DNA of 64,000 bases from the NCBI RefSeq assembly GCF_016427605.1, contig NZ_JAELXQ010000007.1, positions 62,001-126,000 on the forward strand, read 5' to 3'. The stretch's first letter is position 1. Each line of letters opens with the position of its first letter. A model generated the notes under the pieces. The model saw only the letters and a program-made list of their open reading frames with translations, made no database searches and was not told the origin of the DNA. This document shows positions 8,302 through 18,254 of the stretch, in pieces. Both the position numbers and the translations under genes were made by a program. Origin of the DNA: Ochrobactrum sp. Q0168. Its GTDB lineage: Bacteria; Pseudomonadota; Alphaproteobacteria; Rhizobiales; Rhizobiaceae.

Positions 8302-9468
8302 CTAGCGCGCGGCCAGAAGTCCATGCAGGATCTCTGCCGTGCGATGCGCGCCGTCGAGATCCAGATTGTGAGCGGGCAAACGAGGCGCGGCAAGCGCCTT
8401 GCCTATGGCGTCGGTCATGCTATCCGCTGATAACTCGTCTTCGGTGAGAACGGACGCAAGGCCCAGCTTTTCCAGATGGCGTGCGCGTGCCGTCTGCTCG
8501 GTCTCGCCGCCCGCCGTAAATGGAATGAGCAACGATCTGCAACCTGCACCGAGGATATCGCACACCGTATTATATCCCGCTTGCGAGACGGACAGGCGAA
8601 CCCCCCTCAGCAGGTTTGGAAAATTCTGCAGGAAGCGGAAGATACGGACATTGTCCGGGGCTTCGGTTGTGATTTCGTCAAAATCCGATTGCAACAGATT
8701 GGGACCGGTTACAATGCACCACGAAAGGTCGGGCGACAGGCGCTTCGCGGCCCCAAGCGCTGCACGGATGAGCAAGGCACCTACAGCTCCACCTCCAGCC
8801 GATACCACGATATTGAAGGTTTCCGATGGTGGCGAGGGTGGAGGTGCTGCGACGAGACCGGTATAGATTACCTTGTCGGCAATATCCGCGTGCAGCGGAA
8901 AACTGTCCTCCAGACGCGCAAACTGCCGATCGCCATGCACCAGCACATGATCGAAATAGCGCTTCACCGTGGCGACACTTTCCTCGTCGCGACCGGGCTT
9001 GGCGCGCTCCTGCAGGATGTCACGCAATGAGGTTAGCACCAATGGCTTTTGGGTCATCCTGCTGATTTCATCGAGCAGGGGGATAAGTTCGAAACGAACC
9101 TGCCGACGCCCAAAGGGAAACGCCTCGATGATGACGATATCGGGTCTGATATCGCGAAATGTGGCAAGCAGCAGGTCACGGCGTGCAACCTTGAATTCAT
9201 GGGTCACCGGATTGCCGAAGGCGTCGGCAAGGCCCGAAAAACCGGCGTCGCCGGAAGCAATCGCCGGTAGCGCCACATGTTTGATTTCCGGTCCCGGAAA
9301 TCCGGGAACAGGCATGCCGCCGGTGACCACAGTGACGTCGAAACCATCTTGGGTCAGCGCGCGGGCAATGCGGCTGGCGCGCGCAAGATGACCGATGCCG
9401 AGCAGGTGCTGGACATAGAACAACACCCGTGGACTTACCGTCGAATGCCTCATTTGCTTCGCTGCCAT
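8302..9468 (-). CDS. GT-B glycosyltransferase (GT28/UDP-glycosyltransferase-like)
   Basis: A 388-residue inverting GT-B type glycosyltransferase. The N-terminal domain has the glycine-rich acceptor loop HLLGIGHLARASRIARAL with the conserved histidine. The C-terminal donor domain shows VVSAGGGAVG, then SQAGYNTVCDILGAGCRSLLIPFTAGGETEQTARA, the nucleotide-sugar-binding region as in MurG-like enzymes. Its start overlaps the end of the upstream GT4 gene by 19 bp. It is the last gene of a three-glycosyltransferase operon. It resembles the 404-residue transferase at 10702-11916, so the two may be paralogues. Donor and acceptor unknown. Confidence 0.83.
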   Translation of the reverse strand: MAAKQMRHSTVSPRVLFYVQHLLGIGHLARASRIARALTQDGFDVTVVTGGMPVPGFPGPEIKHVALPAIASGDAGFSGLADAFGNPVTHEFKVARRDLLLATFRDIRPDIVIIEAFPFGRRQVRFELIPLLDEISRMTQKPLVLTSLRDILQERAKPGRDEESVATVKRYFDHVLVHGDRQFARLEDSFPLHADIADKVIYTGLVAAPPPSPPSETFNIVVSAGGGAVGALLIRAALGAAKRLSPDLSWCIVTGPNLLQSDFDEITTEAPDNVRIFRFLQNFPNLLRGVRLSVSQAGYNTVCDILGAGCRSLLIPFTAGGETEQTARARHLEKLGLASVLTEDELSADSMTDAIGKALAAPRLPAHNLDLDGAHRTAEILHGLLAAR

Positions 9469-10697
9469 TCCGTTTCGAACAAGGACTTCAATTGACGGAT
9501 ACTGTTGTGGAAGTTGAACTCTGTTCGCACCCGCTTTTCGGCGGCGCGCCCCAACCTATGGCGGAAATCCGCATCGCGGATCGCAGTTTCCATGGCAGCC
9601 GCCAACGCCGCCGGGTCCTCAGGCGCAACGAGCAGACCATTTTCCCCATCCACCAAGAGTTCCGGTACACCGGAGATGTTGGTGGAGACCGAGATCAGGC
9701 CCTGGCTCGACGCTTCCACCAACACATTCGGCAGACCATCCCTATCGCCATCCGTGGTGATCCGGCAGCCAAGTACGAAAATATCGGCGGCTTGATAGCC
9801 CGCAAGGACGTCCTTCTGGTCGAGCGCGCCCTTCCAGATGATTTTGTCGGCAATCCCCAACTCGCTCGCAAGCGCTTTCAGACCAGCGATCCTGTCGCCA
9901 TCACCGATGTGCTCGAACCGCCAGTGGAGGTCTTTGGGCAGCAGGCTGAGTGCTTTCAGCACAATGTCATAGCCCTTTTTCTCGACGGCGCGGCCAACGC
10001 TCAGGATTCTGACGGGATCGTCGGGATCGCTGCCATTGCGCCGCGAACGGTTGCCCTCAAAAGGTCCGAACCGGGCGAGATCAAGGCCATGGTAGCTCAG
10101 ATGCACGTTGGACTCAGGGCCTCCCAGTTGACGCAGATGGTCAAAGCCCGAATGCGTACAGGTGACGGTCCACCGGGTGCTGGTAAGTTTACCTTGCAGC
10201 TCCCAATCTGGCGAAGTCCATATGTCCTTGGCGTGAGCGGAGCATGTCCATCCAATGCCGGTGATCTGGCTCGCATAGGCGGCAACGGATGCTGGGGTAT
10301 GGATAAAATGCGCGTGAATCCATTTCGCTCCATCCGGCCACTCCGCTGCCAGCACAGCCGCCTGCCCGAAACGCCTGATACGATTGCGCGTCGGGTCTTT
10401 CCGAAAATCTTTGAGGACTGCCTTCAAACCGCGCCAGAAGCCGGGGCGCGTCGTGCAGGCGATCACTGCGGATAGAACGCGGCGCGGTTCCTCGCGGAGA
10501 TATTCAGGCAGATAATGTACTGGTGCACGAATTTCGTCGTGCACGGGATGGGTCTTCTTATCCGTCGGTCGCCGCAGTGCCACGAGAACCAGATCGAAAC
10601 CCGACTGTTCCAACCCAAGCAATTCCTGGGCGATGAATGTTTCAGACAGGCGCGGATATCCCTTCAGCACCACCACAATTTTCCGGCGATATGACAC
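9450..10697 (-). CDS. GT4-family glycosyltransferase (WcaL/exopolysaccharide type)
   Basis: A 415-residue GT4 enzyme. The start KGYPRLSETFIAQELLGLE is typical of colanic-acid/amylovoran-type transferases. The donor domain includes ILSVGRAVEKKGYDIVLKAL and DGLPNVLVEASSQG followed by SGVPELLVDGENGLLVAPED. It begins 4 bp after the upstream transferase ends and overlaps the next gene by 19 bp, so the three are co-translated. Cytosolic or membrane-peripheral; adds a sugar to a lipid-linked repeat unit (family knowledge). Specific linkage unknown. Confidence 0.87.
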   Translation of the reverse strand: MSYRRKIVVVLKGYPRLSETFIAQELLGLEQSGFDLVLVALRRPTDKKTHPVHDEIRAPVHYLPEYLREEPRRVLSAVIACTTRPGFWRGLKAVLKDFRKDPTRNRIRRFGQAAVLAAEWPDGAKWIHAHFIHTPASVAAYASQITGIGWTCSAHAKDIWTSPDWELQGKLTSTRWTVTCTHSGFDHLRQLGGPESNVHLSYHGLDLARFGPFEGNRSRRNGSDPDDPVRILSVGRAVEKKGYDIVLKALSLLPKDLHWRFEHIGDGDRIAGLKALASELGIADKIIWKGALDQKDVLAGYQAADIFVLGCRITTDGDRDGLPNVLVEASSQGLISVSTNISGVPELLVDGENGLLVAPEDPAALAAAMETAIRDADFRHRLGRAAEKRVRTEFNFHNSIRQLKSLFETEWQRSK

Positions 10698-10701
10698 GCG
10701 A

Positions 10702-11916
10702 TTATCCCCTGACGAGTGACAGGTGGTTCGGCTGACGTCGATCCATCAGATCCCCGACAATTTGCGAGATATGAGGTAAGCCTTCGAGCCTGAAACCTTT
10801 GAGCGCACTCTTCGAGGGTGCGGGCCTGCTGGGCAGAGCTTTGAGTGCTGCGGCCATGCGCACGGGGTCTTCGGATTCGCTTGGAAGCAACATGTCGATC
10901 AGTCCAAGCTCTGCGGCCCGTTTGGCCCGGATCAATTGTTCTTCGCGCGGAAGGACACGTGGAACGATCAATGCCGGCTTGTCGAAGGACAGAATCTCGC
11001 AATAGGTGTTGTAGCCACCCATGGCAACGACGGCCTTGGCGCCCGCCACCAGTTCCTCCATCCTGTTATCGAATTCGATGACCTCGATATGAGGGATCGC
11101 CTGACTCTTGCTGATCATCTTGCGGCGCTTTTTCGCGGGCATGTAAGGTCCGAGCACGACCAGCGATTTGTGCTGGAGCGTATGATCGTGCTGGTAAGCC
11201 CGCACAACATCGTTGACGAGATCAGCGCCATCACCACCTCCGCCAGTCGTAACAAGAATATAGTCGCCCTTTGGACGGTGACCCGGAACCTCCTGATCGG
11301 AGACGCTGCGTTGCAGAAAGCCGACAAAGCTCATCTTGTCGCGGACGCTCTTGGGGACGTCGAGACCAACGAGCGGATCATAGAAATCCGGCGGCCCATA
11401 GACCCATACCGAGTCATAGAACCTGTCGATCTTCTCCATCACGTTTTTGCGCTTCCACTCGGCATCGAGCAAATGCGGTGCATCCATGACCTCGCGCAGG
11501 CCCAGAATCAATGTTGCTCCACGGGTCTTGAGATAGGTGAGCGTCTCCTCGACTTCGCCTTTCATGCCCATTGGTTCTTTATCGACGATAAAGATATCAG
11601 GCTGAAACGTTTCGGCCGTATGGCGGATAATCGATTGGCGCATCTTCAGTGTGTCATGGAGATCGGTGTGCCGTTCCATCGACTGGTATTCGCCATTGCG
11701 TAGCTTGATCACGCTTGGAATTTTGACGAAATCGACGCGCGCGCGGTAGTCGAATGCACCGGCAATCGTGGCGCCGGATATGATCATAATATTCAAACCG
11801 CGATAGTCTTCGACCAGCGAATGGGCAATCGTTCGGCAGCGCCGCAAGTGGCCCAGTCCAAACGTGTCGTGACTATACATCAGGATGCGGACATGCTCCA
11901 GGCGGCGCGTCATCAT
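10702..11916 (-). CDS. GT-B glycosyltransferase-like protein (GT28-type C-terminal domain)
   Basis: A 404-residue protein. The N-terminus (RILMYSHDTFGLGHLRRCRTIAHSL) has the glycine/histidine loop of UDP-glycosyltransferase-like GT-B enzymes, and the C-terminal domain has ILVTTGGGGDGADLV and VVAMGGYNTYCEILSFDKPALIVPR, matching the donor site of MurG-like folds. Two consecutive ATGs start it; GAGG lies 5-8 nt upstream. It is the first gene of the operon that continues through two more transferases. The gap upstream contains a repeat element, so this trio may be expressed apart from the importer genes to the right. Confidence 0.82.
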   Translation of the reverse strand: MMTRRLEHVRILMYSHDTFGLGHLRRCRTIAHSLVEDYRGLNIMIISGATIAGAFDYRARVDFVKIPSVIKLRNGEYQSMERHTDLHDTLKMRQSIIRHTAETFQPDIFIVDKEPMGMKGEVEETLTYLKTRGATLILGLREVMDAPHLLDAEWKRKNVMEKIDRFYDSVWVYGPPDFYDPLVGLDVPKSVRDKMSFVGFLQRSVSDQEVPGHRPKGDYILVTTGGGGDGADLVNDVVRAYQHDHTLQHKSLVVLGPYMPAKKRRKMISKSQAIPHIEVIEFDNRMEELVAGAKAVVAMGGYNTYCEILSFDKPALIVPRVLPREEQLIRAKRAAELGLIDMLLPSESEDPVRMAAALKALPSRPAPSKSALKGFRLEGLPHISQIVGDLMDRRQPNHLSLVRG

Positions 11917-11929
11917 ACAAACCTCGCCG

Positions 11930-12082
11930 CAATTAGAGCATTTCCCGCAAGATTGCGAAGCGTCTCCGCGGGGAAATCAATTCGCTGGACTGATTTCTTA
12001 TCCCGCTTCGATGCGTAGGATAACGCGTAAAAACAACTAGATAGAACGGTTCCACGATTCCGTTTTAACGGGAACTGTTCTA
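11930..12082. repeat. intergenic repeat region, copy C (palindromic element)
   Basis: The 216-bp gap between two minus-strand operons begins with TTAGAGCATTTCCCGCAAGATTGCGAAG-type sequence, as seen in many Rhizobiales intergenic elements, and contains a hairpin with arms AGAACGGTTCC (12043-12053) and GGGAACTGTTCT (12070-12081). No coding sequence is seen. It may end the importer transcript before the glycosyltransferase genes. Confidence 0.55.
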
Positions 12083-12132
12083 GGTGACGTAAGCCGTGAT
12101 ATGGGAAATTTTTCATCATATGAACATCCACC

Positions 12133-13311
12133 TCAACTATACGGATCAGCGACATCGCGCAGACCGTCACCTAGAAAATTGAAGGCCAAAACAACCAGGA
12201 TAACTGGAATGATCGGGAACAGCAGCCAGGGGTAGAAGACGATCACACTCACACTTCGGGCTTCTGTCAGAAGGATACCCCAGCTGGTTATCGGTGGCCG
12301 TAGCCCCAGTCCGAGAAAGCTCAGTGCGGTTTCACCCAGGATCATACCGGGAATAGACATGGTCGCAGTCGCGATCAGGTGCGACATGAAACCGGGAATG
12401 AGATGTCGCCCGATAATGCGCGGACTCTTTGCGCCCATCAACTGGGCCGCAAGCACATAATCTTCTTCACGAAGTGAAAGCAACTTGGAACGCACGGCGC
12501 GCGCCAGTCCAGTCCAGTCGAGCAGTCCAAGGATGGCGGTAATACCGAGGTAAATCAGCATCGGGCTCCATGTAATCGGCATGATGGCGGCAAGTGCCAT
12601 CCACAGGGGTATGCTTGGAATAGACTGAAGGACTTCGATGATTCTCTGGACGATGAGGTCGAAAACTCCACCATGGTAACCGGCAAGGCCACCAATAACA
12701 ATTCCCAGCGTAAAGCTGATAACAATGCCGATCACCCCGATTGTCAGCGAAATTCGAGCGCCATAGAGGATGCGCGACAACACATCGCGCCCGAGCCGGT
12801 CAGTGCCAAGAAGGAACATCTGACCACCCTCCGCCGGGCAGACCAAGTGTAAATCCGTCGCGACTATACCCCAGAATTTGTAGGGATCGCCAGAGCAGAA
12901 AAACCGCAGCGGCTCGATCTGGTCTTTTTGATCGACATAGACCCGGCGAAGCGTGTCCATGTCGAGCGTCATCTTGCGACCATAGACGAACGGCCCGACG
13001 AAATTGCCGTTGTCGAAAAGGTGGACCGTCTGCGGCGGCGCATAGATGAAATCGACGTTGCGTGTGTGAAGATTGTAAGGCGCGAGGAATTCGACGAAGG
13101 CAATCATCACATAGAGCGCGCCGAGAAAGATGGCAGAGGCGAGCGCCAGCTTGTGCTTTTTGAATTTCCACCACATCAGTTGCAGTTGGGATGCCCGATA
13201 GAAGCGGTTCTGCTCTTCGGTCATGACATCAATCGAATGCGGATCAAAAGGCACCGTCGAGACAAAGTGGGGCAGGGGCGCACCCGGTTCGGGCAGGGGG
13301 GATGATGTCAC
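12133..13311 (-). CDS. oligopeptide/oligosaccharide-type ABC importer permease (YejE/OppC-like)
   Basis: A 392-residue inner-membrane permease. A cytoplasmic N-terminal stretch precedes the first membrane span (LALASAIFLGALYVMIAFVEFLAPY). Then come a periplasmic insert and the binding-protein-dependent transport core with the EAA loop near GLARAVRSKLLSLREEDYVLAAQLMGAKSPRIIGRHLIP. The ending FLGDGLRDVADPYS is typical of OppC/DppC/YejE. It overlaps the upstream permease by four bases (ATGA). It is the last gene of the ATPase, binding-protein, permease, permease set. Substrate: the family covers peptides, opines and some oligosaccharides; the adjacent lyase favours oligosaccharides (inference). 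Confidence 0.9.
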   Translation of the reverse strand: MTSSPLPEPGAPLPHFVSTVPFDPHSIDVMTEEQNRFYRASQLQLMWWKFKKHKLALASAIFLGALYVMIAFVEFLAPYNLHTRNVDFIYAPPQTVHLFDNGNFVGPFVYGRKMTLDMDTLRRVYVDQKDQIEPLRFFCSGDPYKFWGIVATDLHLVCPAEGGQMFLLGTDRLGRDVLSRILYGARISLTIGVIGIVISFTLGIVIGGLAGYHGGVFDLIVQRIIEVLQSIPSIPLWMALAAIMPITWSPMLIYLGITAILGLLDWTGLARAVRSKLLSLREEDYVLAAQLMGAKSPRIIGRHLIPGFMSHLIATATMSIPGMILGETALSFLGLGLRPPITSWGILLTEARSVSVIVFYPWLLFPIIPVILVVLAFNFLGDGLRDVADPYS

Positions 13312-14306
13312 TTTGTGCTCCCACCCTGCAGTCTGATACGTGGGTCAAGAAAGGCGAGCGCGATATCGGAGATCAACACACCTATCACAGTCAATGTTGC
13401 AAGAAACATCAGGAATGAACCTGCAAGATACATGTCCTGGCTTTGCAAGGCCTTTATAAGCATCGGTCCTGTCGTTTCCAGCGAAAGAACGATTGCAGTG
13501 ATTTCAGCGCCGGAGATGATCGCAGGCAGGATGGAGCCAATATCCGAGATGAAAAAGTTGAGCGCCATGCGCAATGGATACTTCACCAATGCGCGGAACG
13601 GATGCAACCCCTTGGCGCGTGCCGTCACCACATACTGCTTTTGCAGTTCGTCGAGAAGATTGGCGCGCAAACGTCGGATCATCCCGGCAGTGCCCGCAGT
13701 GCCGACAATCAGCACGGGTATCCAGAGATGGGAGAGGATAGAGGATGCCTTGGCCCAACTCATCGGTTCAGCCAGATATTTCTGGTCCATGAGATGTCCA
13801 ATCGAGGTGCCGAACCAGATATTGGCGAAATACATCAGGATCAGCGCGAACATGAAGTTCGGGATGGCAATGCCCAGCAGGCCGATCAGTGTCAACCCGT
13901 AATCCGCCCAGCTATACTGATGCGTCGCCGAATAGATACCGATCGGGAAAGCAATCAGCCATGTGAAGAGAATCGTGAAGAACGACACCATCACTGTCAG
14001 CCAAAGCCGGTCGCCCACAACATCACTGACGGGAAGCTGATACTCGAACGAATAGCCGAAGTCCCCCTGCAGCATCCCGGCAACCCAGTGGAAATAGCGC
14101 AGCACCGGCGGCTTATCGAATCCATACTGGACGCGCAGCTCTTCGATTTCCTGCATGTCGACAGCTTCGCCCTGTGCACGAAGTTCCGAGACGTAACTTT
14201 CGAAATAATCGCCCGGTGGAAGTTCGATGATGGTGAAAACCAGAGCAGAAATGATTATGAGCGTCGGGATCATCGCTGCAATGCGCCAGAGAATATATCG
14301 CAGCAT
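13308..14306 (-). CDS. oligopeptide/oligosaccharide-type ABC importer permease (YejB/OppB-like)
   Basis: A 332-residue permease with the OppB-type start MLRYILWRIAAMIPTLIIISALVFTIIELPPGDYFESYV and a conserved EAA loop (LRANLLDELQKQYVVTARAKGLHPFRAL). The end, LISDIALAFLDPRIRLQ, is diagnostic of the family. About six membrane segments are visible. It sits 2 bp after the binding-protein gene and overlaps the next permease by 4 bp. It forms the membrane channel with the 392-residue partner. Confidence 0.92.
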   Translation of the reverse strand: MLRYILWRIAAMIPTLIIISALVFTIIELPPGDYFESYVSELRAQGEAVDMQEIEELRVQYGFDKPPVLRYFHWVAGMLQGDFGYSFEYQLPVSDVVGDRLWLTVMVSFFTILFTWLIAFPIGIYSATHQYSWADYGLTLIGLLGIAIPNFMFALILMYFANIWFGTSIGHLMDQKYLAEPMSWAKASSILSHLWIPVLIVGTAGTAGMIRRLRANLLDELQKQYVVTARAKGLHPFRALVKYPLRMALNFFISDIGSILPAIISGAEITAIVLSLETTGPMLIKALQSQDMYLAGSFLMFLATLTVIGVLISDIALAFLDPRIRLQGGSTK

Positions 14307-14308
14307 CG

Positions 14309-16204
14309 TCAGACGTCCTTTCCATACCAGAACGCATCCGGCATAAAAACCCCGAGAAAGCTGGTCGGATCGAAGCCGTAGAGCCCTTTATCCGGCACAT
14401 TCTGAAGGCTGTCCGCGCGCAAGATTGGCTGGGGCGTGCTGTTGACGATGCCGATAGAAAACACCTGCTGCGAATAGATATCCAGCATCTGCGTCCAGAT
14501 AGCGGCCCTTTCGGTCATCTCACTGGAATCCCGCCATTGGTCCAGAAGCGCGATAAGCTGCTTTACCTCCGGAATTTCCGGGGCATGGCCCTTCATCCCG
14601 TTCGACATGTAATATATGCCCCAGACAGGCCACTGCAATTGGTCGTCGGATGTGGGGGCGAGCTCGCCCGGGTTCATATCGGCGGTTGGGATGCCGTTAT
14701 CGAGCCCGGACCACATGGACATCATGATTTCGCCACCCATGGCCCGGCTGCGGAACACGTCACGCTGGGATGTTCGGATGAACAGCGAGATGCCGACCTT
14801 CGCCCAGTGATCTGTGACAAGCTCGAGGATATCGGTCTCCAACGTGCTTTCACCCGCGGTTTCTACCACGATCTTTGCGGCGCGACCGTCTGGCAGCAGG
14901 CGCATCCCGTCCTCATCGCGCAATTGCAAACCGGCGGCGTCCAGCAGGGCGTTCGCTTGTTCTGGATCATATGCGCTCCACGCCGTTCTGTATCCAGGTT
15001 TATAGAGCGGGCTTTCGGGGAGGATGGCATTGGCACTATCCACAGCAAGCCCGTAGAACACCGCCTTGTTGATTTCGGTCCGGTCGATTGCCAGCGACAG
15101 GGCGCGGCGCACACGGACATCCCAGAAGAGCGCTCGCCAGGTGGCATCACCGGCGTTGAGATTGGGCATCAGGCTCACCCGCGCGCCTTCTGTGCGCTTC
15201 CACAAGCTGACCCTGACTGGAAATCGTTTCTCGGAATCCTTCAGGAAGGCGTAGTCGGAAAAATCGAGACCGTGCGCCTGCAAATCGCTTTCGCCAGCGC
15301 CGGTCTTGGCGGCAATGATTGCTGGAGAGCTGATGTTCAGGATCACTTTGTCGACATAGGGCAATTGCAGACCGTTTTCATCGACACGATGAAAATAAGG
15401 GTTGCGCTCAAAAACGAATTGCTCGGCAGGCGACGGAGTTGTGTTGCGCCATGGATCGAGCGTCGGGAGTTCCGGGTTTTCGGGGCGATAGCTCCGCGAC
15501 ATATTAAAGTGCAGATCAGTCCATTTCTTGACACGGTATTGCTTCATCAGCGCCGAGAGCCGAAAATTGTCCTGATAGTCCTTGTGAAACTGCTTCATGT
15601 ATTTCGACGGCAGAACAATCGTCAGCGCCTGTGGCGCCGCCAGTTGCGGCAGGAAATCCGGATTGGGAGCGTCCCAGCTATATCTGACCGTCAGCTCGTC
15701 AATGACCTCGAACCGGGGCGGCCTTCCATCCACCAGCAAGACCCTCGGCGGCCCGCCTCGCTTCAGCTCCGTATTGAGCATCACGTCTTCCCAGCAATAG
15801 CGGAAATCCTCCGATGTCAGATAGGAACCATCCGACCAGCAATGCCCGGGACGTATCTTGAAGGTGAAAACCGTATCCTCGACCGTCTCGAAGCTTTCGA
15901 GAATATCTGCATGTAGATTGAGCTTTTCGTCATAGCCAACCAGACGGGAATAGCCATAGAGCGTCATCAGCCGTATGTCTTTCTGGTTGCCGATCAAGGT
16001 TCGGATAACACCGCCATTGACGCCGGGTTTGCGACCAAGGGCTCCCATGTTGACGATCCTTGGTGTTTTGGGCAGGCGGTCGGCTAGATCGGGCAGCACG
16101 CCCGGCTGCGGCAGTGAATAGTTTGGCAGCGGCGGATCCGCTCGCGAAACACCAGGTAGAAAGCAGGAAGCAAGCATGCCGAGAGTGGTCCGCCGATTGA
16201 TCAA
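14309..16204 (-). CDS. extracellular solute-binding protein, family 5 (large, YejA-like)
   Basis: A 631-residue periplasmic binding protein of the oligopeptide/opine family (SBP family 5). The N-terminus [25 protein letters not shown] is a signal peptide with a twin-arginine. Family motifs include FTFKIRPGHCWSDGSYLTSEDFRYCWEDV and VRRALSLAIDRTEINKAVFYGLA. It is longer than standard DppA/OppA (about 530), like binding proteins of the YejA or alpha-galactoside (AgpA) kind. It overlaps the ATPase gene by four bases. It would capture oligosaccharides or peptides and hand them to the two permeases downstream. Confidence 0.9.
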   Translation of the reverse strand: MINRRTTLGMLASCFLPGVSRADPPLPNYSLPQPGVLPDLADRLPKTPRIVNMGALGRKPGVNGGVIRTLIGNQKDIRLMTLYGYSRLVGYDEKLNLHADILESFETVEDTVFTFKIRPGHCWSDGSYLTSEDFRYCWEDVMLNTELKRGGPPRVLLVDGRPPRFEVIDELTVRYSWDAPNPDFLPQLAAPQALTIVLPSKYMKQFHKDYQDNFRLSALMKQYRVKKWTDLHFNMSRSYRPENPELPTLDPWRNTTPSPAEQFVFERNPYFHRVDENGLQLPYVDKVILNISSPAIIAAKTGAGESDLQAHGLDFSDYAFLKDSEKRFPVRVSLWKRTEGARVSLMPNLNAGDATWRALFWDVRVRRALSLAIDRTEINKAVFYGLAVDSANAILPESPLYKPGYRTAWSAYDPEQANALLDAAGLQLRDEDGMRLLPDGRAAKIVVETAGESTLETDILELVTDHWAKVGISLFIRTSQRDVFRSRAMGGEIMMSMWSGLDNGIPTADMNPGELAPTSDDQLQWPVWGIYYMSNGMKGHAPEIPEVKQLIALLDQWRDSSEMTERAAIWTQMLDIYSQQVFSIGIVNSTPQPILRADSLQNVPDKGLYGFDPTSFLGVFMPDAFWYGKDV

Positions 16205-18093
16205 GGCTTCAACTCCCGCACATCTGCCGTCTTGCGCGCAAGCACAAGGTGCCCGTCGCCCAGATCCATCGGAGTCAGCATGTCGTCCGGTCCGTCGTTG
16301 CGGAACTGAACACCCCAGTTTCGTTTGTCGGATGCGCCGCTGGTCCGAAGTTTACCAAAGTCAAGCGGGCGGTCGAGATCGGGGAACGGAACAGCTGCGA
16401 GCAGCGATTTCGTATAGGGATGGACGGGCGACCGCATCAAGGTGCGACGTGGGGCGATTTCGACAATCCGCCCGGCACACATCACTGCGATGCGGTCGGC
16501 CATATAGTCCACCACCGCCAGATTGTGCGAGATGAAGATATAAGTGAGCCCGAGTTCCTTCTGCAAATCTTTGAGAAGGTTGAGGATTTGCGCCTGGACC
16601 GACACATCGAGCGCCGATACGGGCTCATCGCACAAGATGAGTTCCGGCCCGAGCGCCAGGGAGCGTGCGATACCGACGCGCTGGCGCTGGCCGCCCGAGA
16701 GACCGTGCGGATAGCGATTGAGGTAGCGTCGGTTCAGGCCGACCACGTCCATCAGGTCGGCAACCTTGTCCAGCCGGGATTTCGTATTTCCACGCCCGTG
16801 GATTTCCAGCGGTTCGCTGAGAATATTCTGGATTGTCATGCGCGGCGACAGCGACGAAACCGGGTCCTGAAACACCATCTGGATCTTTGTTCGCAGCGCC
16901 TGCAGGTCGCTGCCGCTGGCGTCGAGAACGTCAATCGGGCCTGTATCGCCATTGAAGGTCACGGAACCGGCGTCCGGCGTGACGGCGCGCATCAGGATTT
17001 TGCTCAGCGTGGTCTTGCCGCAACCGCTCTCGCCGACCAGACCGAAACATTCGCCGCGTAACACATCGAAACTGACGTCATCGACCGCGCGCGTGGGCGG
17101 TCCGGCATCTTTCGCGAAAAGAGTTTTGCGGGCTGCGAAGGTCTTGGAGACATCACGCACGGAAAGCAGCACATTGCTGCGATCCTCTTTGAGGACCTTG
17201 CTCTTGCCCATCAACTTGGTGACATCGACAGGCACGTCGCGCAAGGATTTCAGTCGTTCGCCCGGCTTCATGTCGAAATGCGGCACGGCCGCCATCAGAC
17301 CCTTAAGATAGGGGTGAGCTGGTTTGCGGAAGATCGTTTCGACCGGACCCGATTCCATGATCTCGCCGTGATAGATAACGACGACCTCGTCGGCGACATT
17401 GGCAACGACGCCGAGATCATGCGTGATGAGCAGCATGGCCATGTTGAGCTTGGCGCGCAATTCACCGAGCAATTCGAGGATTTGTGCCTGAATGGTCACA
17501 TCAAGCGCCGTGGTCGGTTCGTCGGCAATCAGCAGGGAGGGCTTGCATATGAGCGCCATGGCGATCATGGCGCGCTGGCGCATGCCGCCGGACAGCTCGA
17601 ACGGATACTTGTCGTAGGCACGGGCCGGATTCTGGAAACCCACAAGTCCAAGCATTTCTTCCGTCTTGTCACGTCGCTCGGCTTTTGTATCTTTGGTATG
17701 GATCGACAACACTTCGGAAATCTGGTTGCCGATTGTGTGGAGCGGCGACAACGAAGTGAGCGGCTCCTGAAAAATCTTGCCGATACGGCTGCCGCGCAAG
17801 GCGCGTATCTGCGGACCATCGGTTGGCAGACTGAGAATGTCGATAAGCGGTTGGCCGGGCAGGCTGGGGTCTTGGAAAAGGATTCTCCCACTCGCACGCG
17901 CAGTGCGCGGCAGAATTCCCATAACCGACTGACTTATAACAGACTTTCCAGAGCCGGATTCGCCGACGAGGGCGGTGACTTTGCCCGGCAGGACACGAAG
18001 GTCCGCTTTATTCACGGCCATGATTTCGCCGCCCAGCAAGCTGAAGGAAATGCTCAGATTTTCGATCCTCAAGAGATCTGTCCCTGAGATCAT
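16201..18093 (-). CDS. ABC importer ATPase with two fused nucleotide-binding domains (YejF-like)
   Basis: A 630-residue protein containing two complete ABC ATPase domains. The first has Walker [10 protein letters not shown], signature [15 protein letters not shown] and Walker [13 protein letters not shown]; the second has [24 protein letters not shown] and [12 protein letters not shown]. Each domain carries the C-terminal oligopeptide-transporter extension ending HPYLKGL or [12 protein letters not shown]. Fused DppD-DppF-type ATPases are usual in YejF/GsiA systems. It is the first gene of the four-gene transporter, 161 bp downstream of the secreted lyase; that short gap contains no gene. Confidence 0.93.
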   Translation of the reverse strand: MISGTDLLRIENLSISFSLLGGEIMAVNKADLRVLPGKVTALVGESGSGKSVISQSVMGILPRTARASGRILFQDPSLPGQPLIDILSLPTDGPQIRALRGSRIGKIFQEPLTSLSPLHTIGNQISEVLSIHTKDTKAERRDKTEEMLGLVGFQNPARAYDKYPFELSGGMRQRAMIAMALICKPSLLIADEPTTALDVTIQAQILELLGELRAKLNMAMLLITHDLGVVANVADEVVVIYHGEIMESGPVETIFRKPAHPYLKGLMAAVPHFDMKPGERLKSLRDVPVDVTKLMGKSKVLKEDRSNVLLSVRDVSKTFAARKTLFAKDAGPPTRAVDDVSFDVLRGECFGLVGESGCGKTTLSKILMRAVTPDAGSVTFNGDTGPIDVLDASGSDLQALRTKIQMVFQDPVSSLSPRMTIQNILSEPLEIHGRGNTKSRLDKVADLMDVVGLNRRYLNRYPHGLSGGQRQRVGIARSLALGPELILCDEPVSALDVSVQAQILNLLKDLQKELGLTYIFISHNLAVVDYMADRIAVMCAGRIVEIAPRRTLMRSPVHPYTKSLLAAVPFPDLDRPLDFGKLRTSGASDKRNWGVQFRNDGPDDMLTPMDLGDGHLVLARKTADVRELKP

Positions 18094-18254
18094 GCTTGCA
18101 GGCCTTCACTGTTGCGTGTCCCCGGTGCGGGCACCCCCGAGGTGAACGCTAGCGCACGAATGCCAATGAGTCCATGATTAGATTTCGCGGGTCCAGTAGA
18201 TGCCATGGCGTAGTGAAAAGATACGCACGGCGTAATGCTTCCTGCCGGAAAGGA

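Noticed and set aside
9429-10475. A 348-codon plus-strand open frame
   Set aside because: It lies antisense to a clear GT4 glycosyltransferase with strong family motifs; its own protein shows no recognisable domain and is explained by GC-rich codon use of the real gene.
14537-15916. A 459-codon plus-strand open frame
   Set aside because: It is fully opposite the family 5 binding-protein gene, lacks family features and has no ribosome site in an operon context.
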